A stretch of 64,000 bases of DNA from Bacillus stratosphericus (lineage in GTDB: Bacteria > Bacillota > Bacilli > Bacillales > Bacillaceae). Position 1 is the first letter of the stretch. Each line of letters begins with the position of its first letter. A model generated the notes under the pieces. The model ran no database searches. It was not told the DNA's origin and saw only the letters and a program-made list of their open reading frames with translations. A program made the translations under genes and the position numbers. The stretch covers positions 1-64,000 of the forward strand of contig NZ_JAIVLB010000010.1 of assembly GCF_020524495.1 (NCBI RefSeq), in the 5' to 3' direction. Shown in pieces: positions 18,831-27,889 of this stretch.

Positions 18831-19388
18831 ATGGCAGGTAAACAACTTTCTACGAAAACTGTCGTTGCCATCGGAATTGGCACAGCCGTCTTTGTCATTT
18901 TAGGACGCTTCGTCTCCATTCCAACTGGAATTCCGAATACACAAATTGAAACATCGTACGCTTTCCTTGCGTTAATGGCCGTATTATTTGGTCCAATTGC
19001 TGGCGCACTGATTGGTTTTATTGGCCATCTCATTAAAGATGCCACCACATTTGGCCCTTGGTGGAGCTGGATTATCGTTTCGGGTGTTGTTGGTTTATTC
19101 ATCGGCTTCATTTCAAACCGTTTAAAAGTAGAAGAGGGAGACTTCGGCTGGAAAAAAATCACGTTCTTCAACGCCGTACAAGCAGGCGCACAGGCATTAG
19201 GCTGGTTTGTCATTGCCCCTGTACTCGACATTGTGATCTATGCAGAACCTGCGAACAAGGTGTTTGTTCAAGGCATCATAGCAGGGATTTCTAACATTAT
19301 CACAGTCGGAGTACTTGGAACAATCATCATTGGAGCTTATGCGAAAACGAGAAGCAAAAGCGGCAGCCTATCGAAAGAAACATCATGA
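18831..19388 (+). CDS. ECF transporter S component, UPF0397 family
   Basis: 185-residue integral membrane protein, the substrate-binding subunit of an energy-coupling-factor importer. It begins [20 protein letters not shown] behind AAGAGGAGG; a 20-codon longer frame overlaps the preceding gene and is rejected. About six membrane segments are seen. UPF0397 members are often labelled riboflavin transporters by similarity, but the Met-type T-box and SAM-cleaving neighbour suggest methionine, a precursor or a SAM-derived compound. The substrate is inference only. Confidence 0.88.
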   Translation: MAGKQLSTKTVVAIGIGTAVFVILGRFVSIPTGIPNTQIETSYAFLALMAVLFGPIAGALIGFIGHLIKDATTFGPWWSWIIVSGVVGLFIGFISNRLKVEEGDFGWKKITFFNAVQAGAQALGWFVIAPVLDIVIYAEPANKVFVQGIIAGISNIITVGVLGTIIIGAYAKTRSKSGSLSKETS

Positions 19389-19407
19389 AGCAAGGTGGAA
19401 CACGTAA

Positions 19408-21123
19408 ATGAAGAAACCGATGATTCAATTTGAACATTTCGGATTCAAGTATCGCAGTCAGTCAGAGCCGACATTGAAAGATATCAACCTGACCATCTAT
19501 GAAGGTGAAAAAGTCCTCATCGCAGGCCCGTCTGGATCGGGAAAAAGCACACTAGCCCATTGTATCAATAGGCTAGTTCCTTCATCTTATAAAGGCTCTA
19601 TCAAAGGAAGTCTTCACATCGGCGGGAAACATGCAGAGAAAGAGAACATTTTCTCCCTCTCACAGCTCGTCGGAACAGTTTTGCAGGATCCTGATGGACA
19701 ATTTATTGGGCTGACCGTTGGAGAAGACATCGCGTTTACACTTGAAAATGATCAGGTCACGCGAGAAGAGATGAAAATCCGTGTAGAAGCAGCGGCAAGA
19801 TTAACAGAGGTAGACGGCAAGCTAGCATCATCTGTGCATGAGCTGTCAGGCGGTCAAAAACAGCGCGTCGCCATTGCAGGCGTCCTTGTCAACGATGTCG
19901 ACATTTTGCTGTTTGATGAACCACTTGCAAGCCTTGATCCTGCAACAGGAAAAGAAGTCATTGATCTCATTGATCGACTGCAAAAAGAAACGAAAAAAAC
20001 CGTCGTGATGGTCGAGCACCGATTAGAGGATGTTCTCTATCGACATGTCGATCGCATCATCGTCGTTAATGACGGAACGATCGTAGCGGATATGACACCG
20101 GACGAATTGCTCGCTTCAAATGTATTGGAGGAGGCGTATTTACGTGAGCCATTATATGTGAAGGCCATGAAATATGCAGGCATTCCGGTTGCGCCCCAAG
20201 ATCAGTTAGCGAATTTACAGCACCTGACCTTAGATGACCAGGCAAAAGATAAAATTGAGAAGTGGATGGAAGCGTCTGAGGAGAAAGTCGAGCAGGATAC
20301 AGCGCAGGATTTGCTAGAGGTGTGTGAGCTCAGCTTTGACTATCCGACAAGACCAAACACGCTCAACAATCTCTCTTTTACCGTCAAAAAAGGAGAAATG
20401 ATCAGCATCGCAGGAGCCAACGGTGCAGGCAAGACGACATTGTCCAAGCTGCTCTGTGCATTTGAAAAGCCAACTAAAGGTACAATCCTTTTAAATGGCG
20501 ATGACATCACAGGAGATACGATCAAACAGCGCTCCGAACGCATCGGCGTCGTCATGCAAAACCCAAATCAAATGATTTCAAAACAAATGATCTTTGATGA
20601 GGTCGCATTGGGTCTTGTATTAAGAGGCGTACAAGAGGAAGAAATAAAAGAACGTGTCGAGCGTGTTCTGAAAGTATGCGGCTTGTATCCATTCCGAAAT
20701 TGGCCCATCTCAGCTCTCAGCTTTGGACAGAAAAAACGCGTCACCATTGCATCCATTCTTGTGTTAGAGCCGGAAATCATCATCCTAGACGAGCCAACTG
20801 CCGGACAGGATTTTAGACATTATACAGAAATGATGACGTTTTTAGAGCAACTAAACAAACAAGGTGTGACCATTTTAATGATCACACATGATATGCATTT
20901 GATGCTTGAATACACAACAAGAACCATTGTGATTGCAGATGGAGAAAAAATCGCAGATGATGCACCTGCCAAACTGCTCACAGATCAGTTGCTTGTCCAA
21001 AAGGCAAGTTTAAAGGAAACGTCGCTGTATGAGCTAGCGCTAAAAGCAGATTGGCCAAATCCGAATGAACTCGTGGATCGCTTCATTGAGGTTGACAGAA
21101 AGGAACGAATGACATGGCTGTAG
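19408..21123 (+). CDS. ECF transporter ATPase, fused tandem ABC domains
   Basis: 571 residues containing two complete ABC cassettes in one chain. The first has Walker A GPSGSGKST (about 40-48), signature LSGGQKQRVAIAG and Walker B ILLFDEPLASLD. The second has Walker A GANGAGKTT (about 337-345), signature LSFGQKKRVTIAS and IIILDEPTAGQD. Other ECF systems use two separate EcfA proteins; this fusion supplies both. It overlaps the EcfT gene by 10 bases, indicating coupling. Confidence 0.92.
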   Translation: MKKPMIQFEHFGFKYRSQSEPTLKDINLTIYEGEKVLIAGPSGSGKSTLAHCINRLVPSSYKGSIKGSLHIGGKHAEKENIFSLSQLVGTVLQDPDGQFIGLTVGEDIAFTLENDQVTREEMKIRVEAAARLTEVDGKLASSVHELSGGQKQRVAIAGVLVNDVDILLFDEPLASLDPATGKEVIDLIDRLQKETKKTVVMVEHRLEDVLYRHVDRIIVVNDGTIVADMTPDELLASNVLEEAYLREPLYVKAMKYAGIPVAPQDQLANLQHLTLDDQAKDKIEKWMEASEEKVEQDTAQDLLEVCELSFDYPTRPNTLNNLSFTVKKGEMISIAGANGAGKTTLSKLLCAFEKPTKGTILLNGDDITGDTIKQRSERIGVVMQNPNQMISKQMIFDEVALGLVLRGVQEEEIKERVERVLKVCGLYPFRNWPISALSFGQKKRVTIASILVLEPEIIILDEPTAGQDFRHYTEMMTFLEQLNKQGVTILMITHDMHLMLEYTTRTIVIADGEKIADDAPAKLLTDQLLVQKASLKETSLYELALKADWPNPNELVDRFIEVDRKERMTWL

Positions 21124-21944
21124 ATATGCTGTCCTATATCGATCGCCCCTCGCCAATTCATCGGCTGACAGGTGCAACCAAACTCATTTGCTTTATCCTC
21201 TGGTCATCCGCAGCGATGCTCACGTATGATACGGGCGTTTTAGTCTTTATGCTAGTCGCCAGTATCATATTTTTCCATCTGTCGAACGTACGATTTCGTG
21301 ATATATCCTTCGTGATGATTGTGTTGGTAATTTTTCTTGTGATCAACAACATCGCCATTTACATCTTTGCACCGCAGCAAGGTGTCGCCATCTACGGAGC
21401 AAAACACGAGCTTTTTCATATCGCAGGCCGGTACAATGTCACACTTGAACAGCTTTTCTATCAATTGAACATTACAATCAAATATGTGACCGTCATGCCA
21501 GCAGCGCTCTTATTTATCGTCACAACAAATCCAAGTGAATTCGCCTCATCGCTCAGCCGAATCGGCGTCAGCTACCGGATTTCCTATGCTGTAGCGATTG
21601 CCCTGCGCTATATTCCAGATATCCAACGGGATTTCCGGACGATTGCAATTTCTCAGCAAGCAAGAGGAATCGATTTATCAAAGAACGAAAAACTGGGGAA
21701 ACGAATCAAAAATGCGTTATCGATTGTGATGCCTCTCATTTTCTCTAGCTTAGAGCGGATTGAAACGATCAGCAATGCAATGGAGCTGCGTGGATTTGGA
21801 AAGCATAAAAAGCGCACATGGTTCACCGCCAACGACTTTCAAAAAGCAGATTATGTGGCGTTAGTGTTTGTTGGTGTGGTGCTGATCGTGACACTTGTAA
21901 TTACATTTATTAGAGGAACGAGATTTTATAATCCGTTTGTATAG
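21114..21944 (+). CDS. ECF transporter transmembrane component EcfT
   Basis: 276-residue membrane protein of the CbiQ/EcfT family that couples ATP hydrolysis by the ATPase to the S component. Conserved cytoplasmic motifs are visible as ISQQARGID and NAMELRGFG, the two A-R-G helices that contact the ATPases. The ATG lies inside the last codons of the ATPase gene. It is the last gene of the T-box operon and a hairpin follows. The dedicated S, A-A and T set suggests a self-contained group I system. Confidence 0.92.
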   Translation: MAVDMLSYIDRPSPIHRLTGATKLICFILWSSAAMLTYDTGVLVFMLVASIIFFHLSNVRFRDISFVMIVLVIFLVINNIAIYIFAPQQGVAIYGAKHELFHIAGRYNVTLEQLFYQLNITIKYVTVMPAALLFIVTTNPSEFASSLSRIGVSYRISYAVAIALRYIPDIQRDFRTIAISQQARGIDLSKNEKLGKRIKNALSIVMPLIFSSLERIETISNAMELRGFGKHKKRTWFTANDFQKADYVALVFVGVVLIVTLVITFIRGTRFYNPFV

Positions 21945-21945
21945 A

Positions 21946-21976
21946 AAGAAGCCTTCACAGGAAGTGGAGGCTTCTT
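21946..21976 (+). terminator. Terminator after the ECF operon
   Basis: AAGAAGCCT / AGGCTTCTT stem with a partly paired inner part; the T-rich tail is interrupted by G. Confidence 0.7.
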
Positions 21977-21984
21977 GTGTTGTT

Positions 21985-22318
21985 TGTGGATAAAAGGTTT
22001 GGGAAATGGCAAAAGACTATTAACATGTGAATAAATCGGTTATATTGAACAATGAGCGAAATACTTGTGAATAACCATAGAACATATTGGAGGAATAAGA
22101 TACTTATGAACAAAACATTTTATGCTTGTGTAGAACACATTGAAACCGTACTAGATATGTATATAGATGATCATGAACTGCCACCAGAATTCAGAAAAAT
22201 CGAACATACACACAGTTTATCCACAACCTGTGAATTGTGCGATGAACCTGCAATATATATAGTAGGGAACGCGTGATCGGACACAATATACACAAATTTT
22301 ATCCACAATTGTTGATAA
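21985..22318. promoter_or_regulatory. DnaA-box cluster upstream of rlmH (yydA)
   Basis: Three perfect DnaA boxes TTATCCACA: 22217-22225 and 22299-22307 on the plus strand, 21985-21993 on the minus strand. Three one-mismatch boxes: TGTGAATAA at 22026 and 22066, and TGTTGATAA at 22310. That is six sites in 334 bases. A DnaA-box cluster at yydA, the B. subtilis name for rlmH, has been described as one of the origin-proximal clusters that hold DnaA and restrain initiation. The small CxxH/CxxC gene lies inside the cluster. Confidence 0.8.
22106..22276 (+). CDS. CxxH/CxxC family small protein
   Basis: 56-residue protein with a CVEH motif near residue 7 and CELC near residue 45, a probable zinc knuckle. 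The pattern and the C-terminal DEPAIYIVGN match the Bacillus CxxH/CxxC family found next to rlmH (yyzF in B. subtilis). An upstream in-frame ATG at 22052 lacks a ribosome-binding site; ATG 22106 has GGAGG. One DnaA box lies in its coding sequence. The function is unknown. Confidence 0.85.
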   Translation: MNKTFYACVEHIETVLDMYIDDHELPPEFRKIEHTHSLSTTCELCDEPAIYIVGNA

Positions 22319-22356
22319 CTTATATGAATAACTTGTTCTTAAGGTGGGGATGACCT

Positions 22357-22836
22357 GTGAATATATCAATTATCACAGTAGGAAAATTAAAAGAGAAATA
22401 TTTAAAGCAAGGCATAGCCGAATACACAAAACGATTACAGGCCTATGCGAAAATTGAGATCATTGAGCTAGCGGACGAAAAAGCGCCCGAACATCTCAGC
22501 CATCAAGACATGAAAATCATCAAAGACAAAGAAGGCGAACGAATCCTAAGCAAAATCAATCCAGACGCCCACGTCATCACCCTCGCCATCGAAGGAAAAA
22601 TGAAAAGTTCCGAAGAATTAGCCGAAACAATAGATAATCTGGCAACTTACGGAAAAAGTAAGGTATGTTTTGTCATAGGCGGATCGCTTGGATTAAGTGA
22701 CGCTGTGATGCAGCGCACGAATGAGAAGCTGTCATTTTCGAAAATGACGTTCCCGCATCAGTTGATGAGGTTGGTGCTGATGGAGCAGATTTATCGGGCG
22801 TTTCGGATTGTTCGCGGGGAGCCTTATCATAAGTAA
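22357..22836 (+). CDS. rlmH: 23S rRNA (pseudouridine-1915 N3)-methyltransferase RlmH
   Basis: 159-residue SPOUT methyltransferase that modifies pseudouridine 1915 in helix 69 of 23S rRNA on the 70S ribosome. Seen: [18 protein letters not shown] at the N-terminus, the SAM knot motif [11 protein letters not shown] near residues 107-117, and the C-terminal [17 protein letters not shown]. The start is GTG behind AAGGTGGGG. The position after the small CxxH/CxxC gene is conserved in Bacillus. Confidence 0.97.
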   Translation: MNISIITVGKLKEKYLKQGIAEYTKRLQAYAKIEIIELADEKAPEHLSHQDMKIIKDKEGERILSKINPDAHVITLAIEGKMKSSEELAETIDNLATYGKSKVCFVIGGSLGLSDAVMQRTNEKLSFSKMTFPHQLMRLVLMEQIYRAFRIVRGEPYHK

Positions 22837-23001
22837 ATGCAATTATTATGTACAGTTATAGCTAGTGTTTTATAGATATGACTGTTTTTTATGTAAGAAT
22901 AAAATTGAGTTGAATATGTTATTACTAGTTGTGAACTAATAAATTTTAAAAAAACTATGCTTATAAAAAAATGAATTGGAATTGGTTAATAACGACTTTG
23001 A

Positions 23002-23385
23002 CAATTCACGATAAAAAAAATAATTCTCCTAACAAATGTATATAATGTTTGGAAATATAATGAATTTACACAATCTAATGAAGCAAAAATAAAATTATAT
23101 TTCGATGATGAATATATTGAATGTGCTTTAAGAAAAGGTAAAAATGGTCATGTAGCAGTAAGATTTGATACTATCGAAAGTTTAAAAATAGAAATTATGT
23201 ATTATTTTGCTAATTATAAAAATCCTAGTACACATCTAGTCCCAGGATTGGCTGGGATTTTATCTAATAAGACCTATATTCGCAGATACGCTAGAACTAA
23301 ATCAATAACAGTTGGTGATGCAAACCTAGTGTTAAGAAATATAGTAGTTTCTTTAGGGTTAAATAAAAAAAGAAGACGAATTTAA
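23002..23385 (+). pseudogene. Start-less remnant of an AT-rich hypothetical gene
   Basis: A 127-codon open frame runs from just after a TGA at 22999-23001 to TAA 23383-23385, but the first ATG is halfway (23197). The upstream half is still protein-like (DDEYIECALRKGKNGHVAVR), so the 5' end has been lost or frameshifted. The region is much richer in A+T than the neighbours, suggesting acquired DNA. No family is recognised. The rest of 22837-23590 holds no other supported gene. Confidence 0.5.
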
Positions 23386-23590
23386 TGAATTGGTAGATAA
23401 GATAAAGTTTATATTCCCTAATATTCAAATTTAAGAGTGAATTATAATGAGGATACAGATGAGTATTTAAGTGTAAGGTGGATTTCTCCATCAAACGAGC
23501 CGAACATCCTTTGATTTATTAGACCTTAATCAGATGAAGTGAAGTCATCGTGTGTAAGGTAGAGGGAGTGTAACATCAAACAGATTACCA

Positions 23591-23619
23591 TTGACAGCTT
23601 TCTTCTTGAGGCGTAAAAT
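23591..23619 (+). promoter_or_regulatory. SigA promoter of the glycine riboswitch leader
   Basis: TTGACA (23591-23596), 17-base spacer, TAAAAT (23614-23619); close to consensus. Confidence 0.85.
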
Positions 23620-23700
23620 ATGAAATTATTCAGAAATAGCAACATTTTAAGTAAATAACGAAGGCTATGATTGCTGTGGGTCACACTATGGCAGGAGCAG

Positions 23701-23766
23701 CTTCTGGAGAGACCACATGTATGTGCGGCGCCGAAGGGTTCACAATCTCAGGCAGAAGGACAGAAG
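23701..23766 (+). promoter_or_regulatory. Glycine riboswitch aptamer
   Basis: P1 pairs CTTCTG (23701-23706) with CAGAAG (23761-23766). Between them are the conserved glycine-aptamer blocks GGAGAG, GCCGAAGG, CTCAGGCA and AGGACAG. Only one full aptamer is present. Upstream 23658-23700 has CGAAGG and GGCAGGAGCAG blocks that look like a degenerate first aptamer. A terminator and an amino-acid permease gene follow, so glycine probably controls uptake, most likely by shutting it off. Confidence 0.88.
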
Positions 23767-23845
23767 AGTACGAAATATTGTATTTTTGATGCATTGATGA
23801 TGTCATGTATTGCTTTTCTCTATTTGACTATTCTTTTATGACTAT

Positions 23846-23875
23846 GAGATTGGAGCGCATCCAATCTCTTTTTTT
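23846..23875 (+). terminator. Riboswitch terminator before the permease gene
   Basis: Perfect stem GAGATTGGA / TCCAATCTC, loop GCGCA, then T7. It lies 80 bases after the aptamer and 61 before the start codon, as an expression platform should. Confidence 0.92.
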
Positions 23876-23935
23876 ATGTATTTTTTAAGAGTTCGCTATT
23901 GCAATATAAGATCGTGTTGTAGGAGGGCATTGAAA

Positions 23936-25279
23936 TTGGCACAACAAGAGTTAAAACGAGATTTATCAAACCGTCATGTTCAATTGATTGCGATTGGCGG
24001 AACCATCGGAACAGGGCTGTTTTTAGGCTCTGGAAAGGCCATTCAATTGGCGGGTCCGTCGATCATTTTTGCCTACTTAATTGTCGGAATGGCTATCTTT
24101 TTTGTCATGAGGGCACTTGGAGAATTGCTCTTATCTAAGTCGGGCTATCAATCGTTAACCGATATTGCACAAGACTATCTTGGTTCTTGGGCTTCATTTG
24201 TGACAGGATGGACGTATTGGTTTTGCTGGATTATGACAGTCATGGCTGATGTCATTGCGGTCGGGGTGTATGTGCAGTATTGGTTTGACATTCCGCAATG
24301 GATTCCTGCACTCATTTGTTTGTTGATTTTACTAGGATTTAATTTATTAACGGTGAAGCTTTTTGGAGAAATGGAGTTTTGGTTTGCACTTATTAAAGTC
24401 ATCACAATTCTATTGTTAATTGGAGTCGGGATTGTCCTATTAATCATTGGGTTTCAAACAGATGCCGGATCTGTGACGGTCACGAATCTTTGGTCACATG
24501 GCGGGTTATTTCCAAATGGTATAACAGGCTTCTTGTTGTCATTCCAGATGGTGATTTTTGCTTATGTAGGAGTGGAACTTGTCGGCGTTTCCGCAGCAGA
24601 AACAGCGAATCCACAAAAAAATATTCCGTCTGCGATTCATAAAATTCCATTAAGAATTCTTTTTTTCTATGTGGGTGCCATCTTTGTTTTATTATGTATC
24701 AACCCATGGACCGAGCTCAGTGCATCAGAAAGTCCCTTTGTGAAAACCTTTGGACTTATTGGTATACTAGTAGCAGCGGGGCTCATTAATTTTGTCGTTC
24801 TGACGTCTGCAGCTTCAGCTTGTAATAGCGGTATGTTCTCAACGAGCCGTATTTTGTATAATCTCAGTCATCAAAAGCAGGGGCCAACTTCCTTTGGCCG
24901 ACTGAATAAGCACGCTGTCCCAAGCAATGCGCTGTTTGTTTCAACAATCGTGGTGTCTGTCGGGGCTCTTTTGAGCAAGATGATGCCAGAACAAGCCTTT
25001 GGCATTGTGACGACGATTAGTGCCATTTGTTTCATTTGGGTCTGGAGTATTATTTTAATTTGTCACTTAAAATATAAAAAAGCACGTCCTGATCTGCATG
25101 CGGCATCTACTTTTAAAGCGCCATTCACACCTTTTGTGAATATCGGTGTCCTTGTGCTCTTTGCTGCCATTCTCGTGATCATGCTCTTCGCTGACGCAAC
25201 ACGCCCAGCGCTGTTATTGACACCAGTATGGTTCGGTTTCCTATTTTTGATTTATGCACGAAAGAAACGAAGTGCATGA
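23936..25279 (+). CDS. APC-family permease, D-serine/D-alanine/glycine type
   Basis: 447-residue amino-acid permease with 12 expected membrane helices. The N-terminal IGGTIGTGLFLGSG loop is the substrate-binding signature of the APC superfamily. Overall it resembles CycA/AapA transporters of glycine, D-alanine and D-serine, which agrees with the glycine riboswitch. The start is TTG behind AGGAGG; the frame is open 20 codons upstream but overlaps the leader. A hairpin-free AT-rich gap follows. Confidence 0.9.
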   Translation: MAQQELKRDLSNRHVQLIAIGGTIGTGLFLGSGKAIQLAGPSIIFAYLIVGMAIFFVMRALGELLLSKSGYQSLTDIAQDYLGSWASFVTGWTYWFCWIMTVMADVIAVGVYVQYWFDIPQWIPALICLLILLGFNLLTVKLFGEMEFWFALIKVITILLLIGVGIVLLIIGFQTDAGSVTVTNLWSHGGLFPNGITGFLLSFQMVIFAYVGVELVGVSAAETANPQKNIPSAIHKIPLRILFFYVGAIFVLLCINPWTELSASESPFVKTFGLIGILVAAGLINFVVLTSAASACNSGMFSTSRILYNLSHQKQGPTSFGRLNKHAVPSNALFVSTIVVSVGALLSKMMPEQAFGIVTTISAICFIWVWSIILICHLKYKKARPDLHAASTFKAPFTPFVNIGVLVLFAAILVIMLFADATRPALLLTPVWFGFLFLIYARKKRSA

Positions 25280-25342
25280 TAATGGGCGAAACAGCAAAGT
25301 CTTTTCGGGATGTGCTTTTTATCAATTAACGATTTCGAATCT

Positions 25343-25594
25343 TCAACATATACTTTGCATTGAGAAGAGTTGAGAGCGATTGACTCCGAGGGAATACACA
25401 ATCAAAATAAACATGGCACCGGTCAATAGAAAATTCATCATTTGAAAGGTGTAAAACAGCCCTTCCAGCATCACATGCTTTTCGCCTTCTTTTCTGATAT
25501 AGTCCTTGTCTGATGGATTTGGTAGATTGCGATTAGAATAGACAAGCTTTAGCACAGATATCGCTACATAAGAGTTAATTATATTGATCATCAA
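25343..25594 (-). pseudogene. Small membrane protein remnant downstream of broken XRE regulator
   Basis: The leftward 83-codon frame has a hydrophobic C-terminal half (NFLLTGAMFILIVYSLGV) and a charged middle. It lies where Bacillus XRE regulators often have a small membrane partner gene. There is no good ribosome-binding site and the N-terminus looks improvised, so it is taken as a decayed partner of the broken regulator. Confidence 0.4.
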
Positions 25595-25664
25595 TAAAGT
25601 TACATTGACAAGGATGAGCTATAGTTGTTGCTTGGTCACGATAGCAACACCAATTGCCTCGTTT

Positions 25665-25840
25665 TTAGTTCATCCTCCTCGAATAGAAAAATAGTGAAAG
25701 CTTAACAGCCAGCAGGGACGGCATTAATACGTCTCGTTCCATTAAGCTGATCGTCTGGCGAGAAACCTTTACACGCTTTGCAAGCTCAGTTTGGTTCAAA
25801 CCATCACGTGGGGCAGCTCTTTTAGCCGATTTTTCATCAT
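25665..25840 (-). pseudogene. Frameshifted XRE-family regulator
   Basis: Leftward from ATG 25840 the text reads MMKNRLKEL and then runs out of frame. The next frame continues as NQTELAKRV and KVSRQTISLMERD, the helix-turn-helix of small XRE regulators, and then stops early. At least one frameshift separates start and recognition helix, so the gene cannot make the normal protein. Confidence 0.75.
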
Positions 25841-26001
25841 GTCACCTCAAATATTATCCCAATATTTACTTGATTGTAAAATATTATATTCATTTTGATA
25901 TTTGTCAAAATGATAAAAATAATTGTTATAAAGATCACCTTTATTCAAAAGGTCAACAATGATACGCTAAAGGAAAGAGAAAAAGAAAACAGGTGATGCC
26001 C

Positions 26002-26625
26002 ATGCTCATTGATCAATTAAAAAATGACTTACATCAATCACAACCGTTGTTTATTGGAGAAGAGACAGCGTTCAAAGCCGCAGTCCTTGTCCCTTTGGTG
26101 CAAGTCAACGGGGAATGGCATGTTTTATTTGAGGTACGATCGCTGACGATGAAAAAACAGCCTGGTGATATTAGCTTTCCTGGAGGCAAACTCGACGGGG
26201 GCGAAACAGCGCAAGAAGCGGCATTGCGAGAAACTCATGAAGAACTGGGCATTCCGCCCGAATCAGTCGAAACCGTTGGACAGCTCAGCCCTTACATTGC
26301 CTCTCCATCCTTCGTGGTGTATCCATATGTCGGTATCATTGATGAACAGAAGGTCAAACACTCCTTTAATCAAGAGGAAGTGGAGGAGACCTTTATCGTG
26401 TCTCTATCTTGGCTCTGCCAATACGAGCCGTACTTACATCATGTATCTGTTCAGCCAACACCAGCTGAGGACTTTCCTTATGAAAAAATCATGAATGGTG
26501 AGAAATACCGCTGGGGGAGTCGTTCGATTGAGGAATGGTTTTTTGATTATGAAAACTATACCATTTGGGGATTAACAGCCCGCATATTAAAGCATTTTGT
26601 GTCCGTTGTAAAAAGAAATGCCTAA
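26002..26625 (+). CDS. Nudix hydrolase, CoA pyrophosphatase type
   Basis: 207 residues. The Nudix box is complete (GGKLDGGET..REThEELG pattern near residues 59-81) and is preceded by SFPGG, as in the NudL/YeaB CoA-pyrophosphatase branch that trims CoA and related nucleotides. GTG and ATG codons 2-3 codons upstream are also in frame; 26002 is chosen because AGGTGA lies just before it. It stands alone among broken genes. Confidence 0.85.
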   Translation: MLIDQLKNDLHQSQPLFIGEETAFKAAVLVPLVQVNGEWHVLFEVRSLTMKKQPGDISFPGGKLDGGETAQEAALRETHEELGIPPESVETVGQLSPYIASPSFVVYPYVGIIDEQKVKHSFNQEEVEETFIVSLSWLCQYEPYLHHVSVQPTPAEDFPYEKIMNGEKYRWGSRSIEEWFFDYENYTIWGLTARILKHFVSVVKRNA

Positions 26626-26735
26626 AGAATCGCTCTCTAGGAATTTGGGTTTATATAGACGCTCTTTCGCTGTTTGTTTTTCTTTCCAAATTGGAATAGG
26701 GGATCTAGCTTGGCTCAATCCGTAGGAAGGCATGT

Positions 26736-27050
26736 TCACACGTAGACTGATTCATACGAGCCTGCTTGAATTTGATAGGTTTCATGACAAATTCCTACTG
26801 CGTCATTTTTCCGTGCTCTCTGATTAAATGCTTTCCAAGCCGCCAAATGTTTCTCCATCTTGGCATAGGCAAGGAGGTCCTCTATTGACTGCAAATATTG
26901 AATCATGGTTGTGGTGCGTAAACCAAGTCCCGAAGAAACCAATCTCTTCTGATGCGTATACAGTTCTTTGATCATGCTAGGAATTATTGCCATGAATACA
27001 GGCAGCCATTGATGGATGGCCCAGCGTTAATTGATTCGTTATCAGTTGTG
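26736..27050 (-). pseudogene. Broken DUF4188 (monooxygenase-like) gene
   Basis: The leftward frame gives LAAWKAFNQRARKNDAVGI and CHETYQIQAGSYESVYV, typical of the middle of DUF4188 proteins. Upstream the same protein continues only across stop codons (pieces SINGCLYSW and SMIKELY), and the C-terminal third is missing. So it carries frameshifts or stops and is truncated. Confidence 0.7.
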
Positions 27051-27139
27051 TATCTGCCAGCAAGTATGTGTTTTTTCATCTGTTCACAAGTTTCCACTGC
27101 ACCAATCAATTCCTGCTTGGGTCACTTTCTTTCCATAAT

Positions 27140-27340
27140 CTAAACCAGCCAGTACTTCATATCAGCTTCATCTGGATACAGTTCATTAATGTTTTTTTTA
27201 ATCGAAACGTATGTCTCATAACGGAACGAAGCCCCCCTCCCATAATCCTGTAAAAGCGCCAGTTTTTTCTCAAAAGAAAGATATTGTCCAAAGAATAACT
27301 TTAATAAAACTTCATTTCGTTCTACTGGTAACTGATCAGC
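27140..27340 (-). pseudogene. Unidentified C-terminal remnant
   Basis: The leftward frame reads protein-like text (VERNEVLLKLFFGQYLSFEK, then YGRGASFRYETYVSIKKNI) without a plausible start or ribosome-binding site. No family is recognised. It lies between the DUF4188 remnant and another fragment on the opposite strand. Confidence 0.4.
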
Positions 27341-27499
27341 GGCTGCGCCACATCGTATAATAAGAAGAAGAGCACTTAAACACAAATCTAAATTGAGGGG
27401 TCTATTTCACCTTAATAGACCATTTAAATTTTGCAGTAGAACACTTCAAAAAGAATATTAATATCACAAATCTCGTGTACTGGGAAATCAAAAATTACT

Positions 27500-27769
27500 A
27501 AGAAGAATTTGAAGTAGGTAATTATGCACTAGGTGAAAAACCTGATTCGAAAGATGGTATAAAGTATGCCAAGATGATCGGGAGTATAAGTCAATCTTGC
27601 GATAATTAAATGTGAAAATGGACCTTATTACAGCCGGTTCATTTCCCATGTGAAATTCTTTGTGGGAAGATTTTATGCAAATAAATTATTATCAGATCAA
27701 GAAAATGAGCTGCTGGAACAAATTGCTCACTTGTATCCTCAGCAATGGATGTTGCCAACAGGTGCATAG
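27500..27769 (+). pseudogene. Unidentified remnant in two frames
   Basis: Rightward protein-like text moves between frames: VGNYALGEKPDSKDGIKYAK first, then after a stop SRFISHVKFFVGRFYANKL and LLEQIAHLYPQQWMLPTGA to the TAG at 27767-27769. No start is seen. This suggests an inactivated gene of unknown family. Confidence 0.45.
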
Positions 27770-27836
27770 TATCGTCATCATATATTGTGGTACATATCCA
27801 CCGCCTCCTTTCTTTCAACAAGTAAAGTAAATGTAT

Positions 27837-27870
27837 AACCACTCGCCTCATCATGAGGCAAGTGGTTCTT
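27837..27870. terminator. Hairpin terminator downstream of phr
   Basis: 14-bp stem AACCACTCGCCTCA / TGAGGCAAGTGGTT with a 3-base loop and one mismatch. It lies 20 bases past the stop of the leftward phr gene. Confidence 0.7.
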
Positions 27871-27889
27871 TGTATAGTACCGTTTTATA

